Shown one piece after another: positions 18,835-27,603 of a stretch of 64,000 nucleotides of DNA. Source of the stretch: Kiritimatiellia bacterium (GTDB taxonomy: Bacteria > Verrucomicrobiota > Kiritimatiellia > JAAZAB01); assembly GCA_028718125.1 (NCBI GenBank), contig JAQUMN010000012.1, positions 1 to 64,000 on the forward strand, given 5' to 3'. Position 1 is the first letter of the stretch; each line of letters opens with the position of its first letter. Below the pieces are notes generated by a model. It did not search any database. It was not told the DNA's origin and saw only the letters and a program-made list of their open reading frames with translations. The translations under genes were made by a program, and so were the position numbers.

Positions 18835-19761
18835 TCAGGCCCGGTGCCGACGGGTATTGGCCCAAGCGGAAGGTGTCAGGCCGGTGGCGGTCTTGAAAAA
18901 ACGGCAGAAATAAGCTGACGAGCCGAAGCCGAGCTGTTCCGCCGTGGCCTTGGCGGTTCTTCCCTGGTCAAGCAGTTTCCCGGCGCGCTCCAGGCGCAGG
19001 CGATTGATATGGCGGCGCAATGACTCGCTGGTATATTTGTGAAACAGGCGGTCGAAATAGACGGCTTCGTAGCCGGCCATGTGGGCCAGGTTGCGAAGGG
19101 AAAGATCCTCGTTCAGGTGCCCGGCGATATAATCGCGGATTTGCGCAACGACACTCTTCCCATGCTCGGAAACGCTGCCGTTGTCAATGGCATTCGTCCG
19201 CCCGAGCCAGGCCTGCAACAGCACAAGGGTTGCCACCGCCTTCAGCCTGGCCAGGGCCAGGGGCGAACAGTCGCCGTCGGCGCAAGCGTTCCAGTATTCC
19301 GTCAGGCACTCGACAAAGGGGCCCTGGAGCGGCATAAAGCGGGTGGCGGATTTATCGGCCAGGAGACGGCCGTTACGCGTCGCGGCTTCGTTGGCGGTTA
19401 TCCGGTGCGGACTGATAAAGTGCAACCATAGGTGGCGGCTGTCGGTGTGCTCGGAGGAATATCCGAAATCGTGCTCTTCCCCTTTATCGAATAGAAAAAC
19501 CGTGCCGGGAGCGGCCCGGTAAACGCAACCGCCGACGCCCAGCGGGCCGCAACCCTTGAGCACAATCATTATTTCGCGGTAGGCGTGCTGGTGTGAATGC
19601 GCCCGCATCCAATGTTGATGACGCGGATACTTTGCGGCTGCCTGGCGCTGGCGCTCCAGTCGGCTGATCCAGGTCCAGCGCTCCGGGCTTTCCATTATGC
19701 TTGTTCCGATTGCGTTGGAATTTCCGCGGCAGGCGCCGGACAATGCCTTGTTTTTCGTCAT
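18835..19761 (-). CDS. AraC-family transcriptional regulator
   Basis: 308 residues. The N-terminal ~150 residues hold a cupin-like sensor (HSHQHAYREIMIVLKG, GTVFLFDKGEEHDFGY). The C-terminal ~100 residues are a double helix-turn-helix of AraC type: IRDYIAGHLNEDLSLRNLAH, YFDRLFHKYTSESLRRHINR, then ATAEQLGFGSSAYFCRFFK. This layout fits a sugar-responsive activator, with a ligand that cannot be read from sequence. The start ATG overlaps the folE2 stop as ATGA (19758-19761), which implies translational coupling. A later ATG at 19695 is possible. Targets may be the DegT-amidohydrolase-esterase genes downstream. Confidence 0.88.
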   Translation of the reverse strand: MTKNKALSGACRGNSNAIGTSIMESPERWTWISRLERQRQAAAKYPRHQHWMRAHSHQHAYREIMIVLKGCGPLGVGGCVYRAAPGTVFLFDKGEEHDFGYSSEHTDSRHLWLHFISPHRITANEAATRNGRLLADKSATRFMPLQGPFVECLTEYWNACADGDCSPLALARLKAVATLVLLQAWLGRTNAIDNGSVSEHGKSVVAQIRDYIAGHLNEDLSLRNLAHMAGYEAVYFDRLFHKYTSESLRRHINRLRLERAGKLLDQGRTAKATAEQLGFGSSAYFCRFFKTATGLTPSAWANTRRHRA

Positions 19762-20570
19762 AAATGGTCGGTGGTTTTTCCTTGGGCCTTCGCGCTGACG
19801 ACCATGGCATAGGCGTTATGGTTGTGGATGCTTTCCATGTTTTCGCTTTCCACCTGGAACCAGACGATGCGCTTATCCTGCCGGAGTTTGTGCGCGACAG
19901 CCCGGGCCATGTCCTCGGCAAAGCGCGGACGGGAATAGGCTCGTTCAGTCACGTGTTTTTCGTCCTCGCGCTTGAGCAGGGAATACAGGCCCGAACTGGC
20001 CTCATCCTCGGCAAAGGCGATCAGTTCCTCGATCCAGACCAGTTCGTGACTGCGCACGCGCATTGTGATCCACGAGCGCTGGCTATGCGCGCCCTGGTCG
20101 CTGATTTCCTTGGAACAGGGGCAAAGCGTGGCCACGGGCACAACGACTTCCACGATTAAATCCTGGGCATGCGGCTCGTGCTGGCGATCGAACGAGGCCA
20201 GGAACGCGCATTGGTAATCCATCAGGGAACGGGTCTTCGACACCGGCGCGGTCTTTTCCACAAAATAGGGGAATCGTATTTCGAGGTGCGCCGTGGTGCA
20301 ATCAAACTTTGAAATCATGGATTTGAGGATGGCGCCGATATTACGCAGGGAAATGTTGCCACGCTGTTCATTGAGGATTTCCACGAAGCGCGACATATGG
20401 GTGCCCTTGAAATGATGCGGCAAGTCCACATACAGGCTGACCCGTGCGACGGTATGCTGGACTTTGTTTTCGCGGTCCAGCACGTTTACGGGATAAAGCA
20501 AATTCTTGATGCCGGCTTTCCAGATGGGAATCTGCCGATCGTCAGGCAAGTTCTGGATGTCTTTCAACAT
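19758..20570 (-). CDS. folE2: GTP cyclohydrolase FolE2 (type IB)
   Basis: 270 residues, the usual length for the family. Hallmarks: HFKGTHMSRFVE, VPVATLCPCSKEIS with the metal-ligand Cys, REDEKHVTERAYSRPRFAED, and ESENMESIHNHNAYA. The enzyme opens GTP to 7,8-dihydroneopterin triphosphate, the first step to tetrahydrofolate (folP is at 47848) and to queuosine. Unlike zinc-dependent FolE, FolE2 works with other metals and often replaces or backs up FolE under zinc limitation. Pairing with an AraC regulator in the same transcript is unusual and may be coincidental. Confidence 0.95.
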   Translation of the reverse strand: MLKDIQNLPDDRQIPIWKAGIKNLLYPVNVLDRENKVQHTVARVSLYVDLPHHFKGTHMSRFVEILNEQRGNISLRNIGAILKSMISKFDCTTAHLEIRFPYFVEKTAPVSKTRSLMDYQCAFLASFDRQHEPHAQDLIVEVVVPVATLCPCSKEISDQGAHSQRSWITMRVRSHELVWIEELIAFAEDEASSGLYSLLKREDEKHVTERAYSRPRFAEDMARAVAHKLRQDKRIVWFQVESENMESIHNHNAYAMVVSAKAQGKTTDHL

Positions 20571-20634
20571 ATAAAATATGATGCCACACGCGCCGCCGGA
20601 CTGGCAAGCTTTGATTTGCGCATCGTTCGATAAC

Positions 20635-20791
20635 CAGGGCTGTATAATTCATGCTGGAACCAGCGGCGTCGCAGGCGCTCCGCCCTCCAATATCGCGAAA
20701 ATATTTGTATTCATGGAGGGGCAGCCTGCCCGCTATAGTCCGGCAGTTGCCGGACGAAGGAAGGAGCTCCCGCGAGACCGTTCTTGACGCA
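20635..20791. repeat. Interspersed repeat family B, copy 1
   Basis: About 157 bases shared with 43487-43670. Landmarks in order: CAGGGCTG, ACCAGCGGCGTCGCAG, CGCTCCGCCCTCCAATATCG, GGAGGGGC, GCCTGCCCGC, hairpin TCCGGCAGTTGCCGGA, and AGACCGTTCTTGACGCA. The second copy has extra bases after GTCGCAG. It fills most of the 20571-20889 gap between divergent folE2 and glnE. The remainder (20792-20889) shows nothing but a GC-rich stretch before glnE. Confidence 0.75.
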
Positions 20792-20889
20792 ATTCATTAA
20801 CCATCAACCATGCCCCATTAACCATTAGCCGCGCGTCGTTGCGCGCGGATGCGCGGCCGACTGGACAGGTTGGACGAAACCGGTTATAA

Positions 20890-23800
20890 ATGAGAATCAT
20901 GAAGCCGACCATTGCAGATATGCGGACACAATGCCCGGATATACCGGAAGCGGCGCTGAATGAACATCTGGCGCGGTTAGATGATAATTACTTTACCGTC
21001 TTTAGCCTGCCGCAGATCCATGCGCACCTGCGCGGCCTGGAGCGACTCCGGCCGGAACACCCGGTGGAGGTTGTTTACGAGCCGGGCCCGGAAGGCCAGA
21101 CAGCCTGCACGGTCCTGGCCTTCGATTATCCGGCCGAGTTTTCGCTGATTACCGGCGTGCTCTCCGCCATGGGCTTCAATATTCTTTCCGGCGATGTGTT
21201 TACCTATGCCCATGCGGCGGCGGAAACGTCAGCGCTGCGCCGCCGCCGGAACGCGCCCACTGACGAGGTGCTCCCAAAACGGCGCAAGATTATTGACCGC
21301 TTTTGCGGAGTGGTGCAGCATCATCTGCCGGCCGAAGAATGGCGCCGCGAGTTTGGCAAATGTCTGGAAACTATTCTCGGCTTGCTGGAAGCCCGAGACG
21401 CCGGGAACGCCCGGGACGCCGGGAACGCCCTGAACACGGAGGGCCGGATCGAAGCCCGCCACAAGGTCAATGAGTTGGTCGCCGGCCGGTTGGCGGAGCT
21501 TGACCTGGATAGCCTGCCCGTGCTCTACCCGGTCAGCATGGATATTGATACCTGCGCAGGCTATACCCGGCTGCGCGTGCTGGCCCAGGATACGCCGGCT
21601 TTTCTGTATGCCATGAGCACGGCGCTCGCGCTTCAGGGTGTTTCTATCGAGCACGTCCGCATTCGCACCCTGGAAGGCCGGGTCGAGGACGAAATGGACG
21701 TGCTTGACGCCGGCGGTCGGGCATTAACGGAGGGAAGCGCCAGCCTGGACCGCATACGGTTGGCGGTTCTGCTGACCAAGCAATTCACCTATTTCGTCGG
21801 CAACGCGCCCGATCCCTATGCGGCCTTGTGCCGGTTCGAGCAGATGGTGGATGCGGTGCTTAAATTGCCGGAGCGGGGGGAGTGGGTTGAGATGTTTTCC
21901 AATCCCCGAACCCTGCAGGACTTGGCGCGCCTGCTGGGCACAAGCGATTTCGTGTGGGAAGATTTTGTCCGCCTGCAATATGAGTCGCTCCTGCCGATGC
22001 TCCGGCCGCACGTGGCCGGCAAGCGCTTTGCCCGCCCGGCGGCGGAGCGGGAGGCGGATTTGCGGGAGCAGCTGCGCGGCGAAGAGCGATTTGAGGAACA
22101 GAGCCGGCGACTGAACGCCTTCAAAGACCGGGAGCTCTTTCTTATTGACCTGGACCACATTCTGAATCCGGTTGTCCTCCCGATCCCGGCTTCCGGGAGC
22201 CGGGACGAGATCGGAACGATCAGGATGCGTGCGTTTGCAGAAGCGCTGACCGGCCTGGCGGAGCAGGTGATTCGCGCCGCCGCTGATATTGCGGAGCGCC
22301 GTCTGAAAACGCGTTTTGGAACGCCGCGCACTGTGGCCGGTCTTGAGGCGCGCTGGGCGTTGTTTGGCCTGGGCAAGTTCGGCGGGGTTGCCATGGGGTA
22401 TGCCTCGGATATCGAGGTGTTGTTCGTCTATAGCGATAGCGGGCGCACGGACGGTCCGGAAGTCATTGAAAACGCCGAATATTTCGACAAATTCGTGAGG
22501 CTGCTGGCGGAAGTGATAAAGGCCAAGCGCGAAGGTATTTTTCATGTGGATACGCGTCTGCGACCCTATGGCGCCGGCGGCCCGATGGCGTGCAGCCTGG
22601 AGAGTTTCTGCCGCTACTACGGGCAGGGCGGCCCGGCGCATGCCTATGAGCGCCTGGCCCTCGTGCGCTTGCGGAGTGTCGGCGGGGATCCCCTCCTCGG
22701 CGCGCAGGTCGAACGCCTGCGGAATGAGTTTGTGTATTCCATCCGGAATGTAAATATCCGCGACCTGCGCGACTTGCGCGCCAGGCAACTCGCAGAAAAA
22801 GCCGCTCCCGGCCGCTATAACGCCAAATACAGTCCCGGCGCCCTGGTGGACCTGGAATATGATGTACAGATTTTGCAGGTCATGCATGGCGGCCAATCGC
22901 CCCGGCTCCGGACCCCGCGCATTCATGAGGCCCTGGGCGCGCTCTCGGAGTTGGGCGTGCTGGCCCCTGACGAAAGCGAACGGCTCGCCGCGGCGTATTA
23001 CTTTCTACGCCAGCTCATCAACGGCCTGCGCATGTTGCGCGGCTCGGCCCGCGACCTGTTCCTGCCGCCGGAAGGCTCGGACGAATTTGCGCACCTGGCC
23101 AGGCGCATGGGCTACCGGCGCGGCGGCGAACTGGAGCCGGAGCGGCAGTTGCGCGTGGATTTTGAAACCCGCACGGCCGTCGTGCGCGCGTTCGTTGAAC
23201 GGCATTTCGGGCGCGATTCCATGCCGGGTCAGGCCGTCGGCAATGTGGCCGATCTGGTGCTTTCCGAAACGGTGCCGCCGGATTTGAGGGACCGTATTCT
23301 GCTCAAGGCGGGGTTCCGGGACACAGTACGAGCCAACCTGAATCTTCGCAAACTGGCCGGCGCCGCCCAGCAGGATCTATTTGCCCGCATGGCAGTGCTG
23401 GCTTGCGACTTTCTCCGTCGCGCCGCCGACCCGGACATGGCGCTCAACAACTGGGAACGCTTTGTGCGGGCCTTGCCGGATGCGCCCGAGACACCGGGAA
23501 CGCCCGGGACGCCGGGTGCAGCCGCTCATTTTCAATTATTGTTATCCCAGCCGCGGCGGCTGGAAATTCTCATGGGCATTTTTTCGGCCAGCCAGTTCCT
23601 GGCCGATACGCTCATCCGTAATCCTGAATTTTTTGACTGGGTTACCAGTCCTGCGATTCTGCACGCCGAGCGTCCGCGCGAAGCGATTGAAGCCGACTTG
23701 CGCGCGTTTGTGTCCGGATGCGGGAGTGCGGAGCGGCTCAACGGCCTGCGGCGCTTCCGGCGTCGCGAGGTTCTGCGCATCGGTACGCGCGATGTCTGCC

Positions 23801-24807
23801 TGCATGTGTCCATCCCGGATATCACGGCGGCGCTTTCGGCCTTGGCTGAAGCTGCCACCCGGCTTGCCCTGGAATGGGCCTGGGAAACCGTAGGGGAAAA
23901 CGGCGTCCAGGAACGGCGACCCTGGGAGGACAGTTTTTGCATTCTGGCTTTTGGCAAGCTGGGCGGCGGGGAATTGAATTACAGTTCCGATATTGATTTG
24001 CTGGGAGTATGCGCCGATGAGTTGCCCGCGGTTCCATTTCCCGGAGTTCGACGGGAGCCGGTCGAGCTTTTTATCCGCATTCTGAAACAAGTCGGCCGGG
24101 ACCTTTCCGCGCATTCGGAGGAAGGCCACGCTTACCGGGTGGACTTTCGCTTGCGGCCGTATGGCGGCGCCGGCCAGTTGGTTTATACCGTTTCGGGGCT
24201 TGCGGACTATTATGCCAGGCAGGCCGCGCTCTGGGAAATCCAGGCCTTGCTCAAGGCCCGGCCCGTAGCGGGCAATGAGGCGCTGGGCGCCGCCTTGTTG
24301 GCGAGTGTCCGGTCGATTTTTATGCAGCCGCGCCCGGCGGCAACGATCATCCATTCCATTGAAACCTTGCGGAAAGCAGCGATCAAAGGTGTTTCAGCCG
24401 GCGTGATGGGGGGCGGAGATGTCAAGAGCGGGTTGGGCGGGATTCGCGATATCGAGTTTCTGGTCCAGGGACTTCAGTTGATCCATGCCCCCCGTCATGG
24501 CGAACTGCTGGACGGGAACACGCTCTCCGCGCTGGAGCGCTTAAAAACGCACGGCCTCCTGCCGGAGGAGGTGGTCGTTCAGTTGCGGGAAGATTACACA
24601 TTTTTGCGCCGCGTGGAGCATATCCTGCAGATTTTCGAGGATCGCCAGATTCACGCCATTCCGGAATCGGAGGTGGCGCGCGCCGCCCTGGCGCGTCGGG
24701 TGCTGGGCTTGGACAGCACGGCGGATCAATTCGCCGCCACCCTGGCCGCCTGCCAGAAGCGGGTGCGCCATGCCTATGTGTGCTACTTGCTCAAGTCCGC
24801 GCCATGA
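20890..24807 (+). CDS. glnE: GlnE-type glutamine synthetase adenylyltransferase with N-terminal ACT domains
   Basis: 1305 residues, roughly 350 longer than E. coli GlnE. Two nucleotidyltransferase domains are clear: FGLGKFGGVAMGYASDIEVL near residue 490 and LAFGKLGGGELNYSSDIDLL near residue 1018, each followed by an 'R.RP.G..G' segment (DTRLRPYGAGG; DFRLRPYGGAG). GGIRDIEFLVQ.LQL near 1180 is also GlnE-specific. The extra N-terminus has two ACT-like units: FSLITGVLSAMGFNILSG (about 85-110) and AFLYAMSTALALQGVSIEHV (about 237-260), as at the end of GlnD. It likely adds and removes AMP on glutamine synthetase, with ACT domains sensing nitrogen status (inference). Low-complexity inserts occur near residues 168-181 and 866-878. 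Confidence 0.9.
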   Translation: MRIMKPTIADMRTQCPDIPEAALNEHLARLDDNYFTVFSLPQIHAHLRGLERLRPEHPVEVVYEPGPEGQTACTVLAFDYPAEFSLITGVLSAMGFNILSGDVFTYAHAAAETSALRRRRNAPTDEVLPKRRKIIDRFCGVVQHHLPAEEWRREFGKCLETILGLLEARDAGNARDAGNALNTEGRIEARHKVNELVAGRLAELDLDSLPVLYPVSMDIDTCAGYTRLRVLAQDTPAFLYAMSTALALQGVSIEHVRIRTLEGRVEDEMDVLDAGGRALTEGSASLDRIRLAVLLTKQFTYFVGNAPDPYAALCRFEQMVDAVLKLPERGEWVEMFSNPRTLQDLARLLGTSDFVWEDFVRLQYESLLPMLRPHVAGKRFARPAAEREADLREQLRGEERFEEQSRRLNAFKDRELFLIDLDHILNPVVLPIPASGSRDEIGTIRMRAFAEALTGLAEQVIRAAADIAERRLKTRFGTPRTVAGLEARWALFGLGKFGGVAMGYASDIEVLFVYSDSGRTDGPEVIENAEYFDKFVRLLAEVIKAKREGIFHVDTRLRPYGAGGPMACSLESFCRYYGQGGPAHAYERLALVRLRSVGGDPLLGAQVERLRNEFVYSIRNVNIRDLRDLRARQLAEKAAPGRYNAKYSPGALVDLEYDVQILQVMHGGQSPRLRTPRIHEALGALSELGVLAPDESERLAAAYYFLRQLINGLRMLRGSARDLFLPPEGSDEFAHLARRMGYRRGGELEPERQLRVDFETRTAVVRAFVERHFGRDSMPGQAVGNVADLVLSETVPPDLRDRILLKAGFRDTVRANLNLRKLAGAAQQDLFARMAVLACDFLRRAADPDMALNNWERFVRALPDAPETPGTPGTPGAAAHFQLLLSQPRRLEILMGIFSASQFLADTLIRNPEFFDWVTSPAILHAERPREAIEADLRAFVSGCGSAERLNGLRRFRRREVLRIGTRDVCLHVSIPDITAALSALAEAATRLALEWAWETVGENGVQERRPWEDSFCILAFGKLGGGELNYSSDIDLLGVCADELPAVPFPGVRREPVELFIRILKQVGRDLSAHSEEGHAYRVDFRLRPYGGAGQLVYTVSGLADYYARQAALWEIQALLKARPVAGNEALGAALLASVRSIFMQPRPAATIIHSIETLRKAAIKGVSAGVMGGGDVKSGLGGIRDIEFLVQGLQLIHAPRHGELLDGNTLSALERLKTHGLLPEEVVVQLREDYTFLRRVEHILQIFEDRQIHAIPESEVARAALARRVLGLDSTADQFAATLAACQKRVRHAYVCYLLKSAP

Positions 24808-24919
24808 AAAAGGGGATGCCGTGAAACCAACCAATGGGAGTTATGAGAGTACCGGGAATAATGAGAAGTCCCATGATTATCACCCCGTTCTCCCTCCCTG
24901 AGGCGATTATCAAACATTA

Positions 24920-25501
24920 TTGTCGTTCCAGAAGGCCGAAGTGGTTTACGACATTACGTTTCGCTTTGCCCACAAGTTTCTCGCTAAAAGCGATCGCACC
25001 ATTGACCAGATGATCCAGTCTGCGCGCTCGGGAAAGAAGAACATCCTGGAAGGCAGCAAGGCCGCGCTGACCTCCAAAGAAACCGAGATAAAGCTCACTA
25101 ATGTGGCCCGCGCCAGCCTGGAAGAATTGCTGGATGACTACAAAGACTACCTTCGTGCTCGCGACCTCGCAATCTGGGACAAGGATTCCAAGGGAGCGCA
25201 ATACGTCCGTAAGCTCGGCCGTAAAACGCCGCAAACCTTCGAGGATTACCGCGAGTTCGTGGGAACACGTCCGCCGGAAGTGGTCGCCAACATCGCCATC
25301 GGCCTTATTCACCAGACCAACTACCTGATTAACCAGCAGCTTCACCGCTTGGAGCAGGATTTTCTCAAAGAAGGCGGTATGCGCGAGCGCATGGCCCGCG
25401 CGCGGTTGCAGGCGAGGAATGGGAGTAGTGGGAATTACGGGAAGAATAAGTCCGATAATTTCCGTCGCCCGCTGCCCGGCAAATCCGGCGATCCGCCATG
25501 A
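24920..25501 (+). CDS. Four-helix-bundle protein with suffix domain; 5' end probably frameshifted
   Basis: 193 residues from a TTG. The body, AEVVYDITFRFAHKFL, DQMIQSARSGKKNILEGS, ETEIKLTNVARASLEELL and DYKDYLRARDLAIWDKD, is the four-helix-bundle (23S rRNA intervening-sequence protein / Avd-like) family with the 'suffix' extension. Family members normally begin with ~20 more residues ending '..GY..LLSFQ'. That stretch exists here but in two frames: ATG at 24873 reads MIITPFSLPE, and the frame before the TTG reads GDYQTLLSFQ. One missing G near 24902 would join them. Function is unknown; relatives bind nucleic acid. The tail contains a GGGA-rich repeat in coding sequence (about 25420-25445). 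Confidence 0.75.
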   Translation: MSFQKAEVVYDITFRFAHKFLAKSDRTIDQMIQSARSGKKNILEGSKAALTSKETEIKLTNVARASLEELLDDYKDYLRARDLAIWDKDSKGAQYVRKLGRKTPQTFEDYREFVGTRPPEVVANIAIGLIHQTNYLINQQLHRLEQDFLKEGGMRERMARARLQARNGSSGNYGKNKSDNFRRPLPGKSGDPP

Positions 25502-25571
25502 GCAGAAATAACTCCCATTCTTCCCATTACTCCCTTGCCATCGCCTGTTGCCTCGCGGCTTGCCTCGGAGT

Positions 25572-26324
25572 TCAGACCCACCAGCCGCCGCTGACATGAA
25601 TTGTCTGGCCGGTGACATACGCAGCCAAGTCGCTGCAGAGAAATAAAATGACGCCGGCAATCTCTTCCGGTTCGCCAAAACGGCCCAGGGGAATGGATTT
25701 AAGCATCTCCTGGCGAACAGCTTCGGGTATGGCCTTGCCCATTTCCGTCAGCACCACGCCCGGCGCCACGGCGTTGACCGTGATCTTCCGTTTGGCCAGT
25801 TCCCGGCAGAGCACCTTGGTCAGGCTGGCGATGCCGGCCTTGGCGGCGGCATAATTGCTCTGCCCGAAAAAACCATGGAACGCTGCGATCGAGGATACGC
25901 TTACAATGCGGCCGCCGTCGGCGATTTTCTCCGCCGCCGATTTACAGACGTTAAAAGTTCCGGTCAGGTTGGTGTCGATCACATCCTTCCACTCATCCAG
26001 CGTCATTTTTTTGATGCTCCGGTCGCGCAGGATCCCGGCGTTGTTGACTACGATGTCAACCCGGCCGAAATGCTCAATAGTCCGGGTGAAGAGAGCGGCC
26101 ACCGCTGCCGGATCGCGCACATCGGCCTCGATGGTCACGGCCTGCTTGCCGATGCTCTCGGCCGTGGCTTTGGCCCGCTGCAGGTTGGCTCCCTGGAGGT
26201 CATTGAAATAGTTGATTACGACGTTGGCGCCGGCCTGGGCCAGCAAGGCGGCGGTGCGCGCCCCGAGTCCCTGGCCCGAACCGGTGATAATGGCGGTCTT
26301 GCCGGATAGATTGATGGAAATCAT
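25572..26324 (-). CDS. fabG: SDR-family 3-oxoacyl-ACP reductase-like protein
   Basis: 250 residues, standard SDR length. The cofactor motif TGSGQGLG (TGxxxGxG), NNAG, and the catalytic Ser-Tyr-Lys (SVSSIAAFHG...SNYAAAKAG) are all present. FGEPEEIAGVILFLCSDLAAY and VTGQTIHVSGGWW match FabG/PhbB reductases. It reduces a 3-oxoacyl thioester with NADPH. There are no other fatty-acid genes beside it, so it may act on a different substrate, and the symbol is by similarity only. It precedes or follows no obvious partner; rmuC lies upstream on the same strand with a 50-base gap. Confidence 0.82.
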   Translation of the reverse strand: MISINLSGKTAIITGSGQGLGARTAALLAQAGANVVINYFNDLQGANLQRAKATAESIGKQAVTIEADVRDPAAVAALFTRTIEHFGRVDIVVNNAGILRDRSIKKMTLDEWKDVIDTNLTGTFNVCKSAAEKIADGGRIVSVSSIAAFHGFFGQSNYAAAKAGIASLTKVLCRELAKRKITVNAVAPGVVLTEMGKAIPEAVRQEMLKSIPLGRFGEPEEIAGVILFLCSDLAAYVTGQTIHVSGGWWV

Positions 26325-26374
26325 GTCCTATATTCCTTTTGTTTTGCTTGGGTGCCGGGTCTTTCCGATGCTTG

Positions 26375-27472
26375 TCATTTGGCCGGGGGCAGGATGGCGG
26401 CGACTTCGCCTTCGACGGCCCGGGAGAATCCGCTCATCTGCTCGATCTTGACTTCCACGCGGCCCAGGCGCTTGTCCGCTTCTTCATAGCGCTTCTGGGC
26501 GTTGCCCAAATGCTGGCCGATGACGCGGAAATCGTCCGTGAAGCTGTCCAGTTCCTTTTTCAGGCGCTCAAGGTTGTCCATGATTTCCCGCGCGCTCTCC
26601 TCCACCCGCAGGCCGCGCAGGCCCAGGAGGATGGTCTGGAGATAGGCGTAAAACGAATTGGGCGATACCGGAATTACCCGCCGCTTGAGCGCATACTGGA
26701 AGAGCGGGTCATCGTCGCTTCCCTCGTTGCGCACGATGATTGCATAATAGACATTCTCGGCGGGAATATACATCATGGCAAAGTCCAGCGTGCCTTCATC
26801 GGTGCGGATATATTTTTTGGCGATGTCGTCAATGTGTTTCTTGACGTCGCGGGCAAACTGCTTGCCGGAGGCCGCGCGCTCCGATTCATCGGCAGCGTTG
26901 ACGCTGCGCTTGAAATTCTCAAGCGGGAATTTGGCGTCAATGGCCGCCATTCCCAGGCTGAGCTTGATGACGGCGTCCACGGTTTCACCGCCTTTGAATT
27001 TATACTGGAGCGCGTAGCTCTGCTCGGGGAGGACCTGCCCCAGCAGTTCCGTCAAAAGGTATTCGCCAAAGCCTCCCCGCAATTTGGGCGCCTGCAGGGT
27101 TTGCTGAAGTTCGGCAATGTTCCTGCCGACGTCAAAAATGCGCTTGGACGCCTCGTCCATCTTGCCGAGCCGCTCGCGAACATCGCCAATGACCTTGGTG
27201 GTGTTGTCCAGCCGGTCCCCCAGCGTGCGATTGGCGTCGGTCAGCGCCCGCGCCACCTGCTCGTGCAATAGCCGCAGTTCCTCGCGCAAGTGCTTTTGCA
27301 AACCCTCCGCCTGCTGGGTTGTCTGGGTGAGCCCGGCCTGCATCTGGTTTTGCAGGAGCAGGAGCGCCTGCGTATCGGCGCCCCTGTGCATGATGGCGTG
27401 CCGGATCCACCAGGCCGCAAGACCCAAGGCCGCCAGGATGATTAAGACTGGAAAAACATAATCCATCGGCAT
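26375..27472 (-). CDS. rmuC: RmuC-family DNA recombination protein
   Basis: 365 residues. One N-terminal membrane helix (YVFPVLIILAALGLAAWWI), then a long heptad-rich coiled coil to about residue 120 (QAEGLQKHLREELRLLHEQ). The RmuC core follows: LRGGFGEYLLTELLGQVLPE, VIKLSLGMAAIDAKFPLENF, KKYIRTDEGTLDFAMMYIPAE and VIPVSPNSFYAYLQTILLGL. It resembles a restriction-endonuclease-fold protein that limits inversions at short inverted repeats in E. coli. Given the many small inverted repeats here, its presence is pertinent, though it is a common housekeeping gene. Confidence 0.92.
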   Translation of the reverse strand: MPMDYVFPVLIILAALGLAAWWIRHAIMHRGADTQALLLLQNQMQAGLTQTTQQAEGLQKHLREELRLLHEQVARALTDANRTLGDRLDNTTKVIGDVRERLGKMDEASKRIFDVGRNIAELQQTLQAPKLRGGFGEYLLTELLGQVLPEQSYALQYKFKGGETVDAVIKLSLGMAAIDAKFPLENFKRSVNAADESERAASGKQFARDVKKHIDDIAKKYIRTDEGTLDFAMMYIPAENVYYAIIVRNEGSDDDPLFQYALKRRVIPVSPNSFYAYLQTILLGLRGLRVEESAREIMDNLERLKKELDSFTDDFRVIGQHLGNAQKRYEEADKRLGRVEVKIEQMSGFSRAVEGEVAAILPPAK

Positions 27473-27507
27473 AGAATCATATCCGAAACGCGAAACTAAT
27501 CAAGGAT

Positions 27508-27591
27508 TCCTGGTTCTTTGTTTCTGTCAGCCGACGGATTCTTGGTTTACAAATTAACCGGGAACCAAGAACTGCGAACAAAGAACCAGGA
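27508..27591. repeat. Nested inverted repeat upstream of mutL
   Basis: Outer arms TCCTGGTTCTTTGTT (27508-27522) and AACAAAGAACCAGGA (27577-27591) are perfect 15-base complements. Inner arms TTCTTGGTT (27539-27547) and AACCAAGAA (27563-27571) pair inside. The right arm ends 12 bases before the mutL start, so a transcript from here could fold over the ribosome binding region. Confidence 0.75.
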
Positions 27592-27603
27592 ACGTTTGAT
27601 CAA

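Noticed and set aside
21724-22926. 400-codon minus frame inside glnE
   Set aside because: Shadow with no family features; the plus strand carries intact GlnE motifs across it.
26339-27271. Plus-strand frame (310 codons) opposite rmuC
   Set aside because: Antisense shadow; the RmuC motifs are continuous on the other strand.
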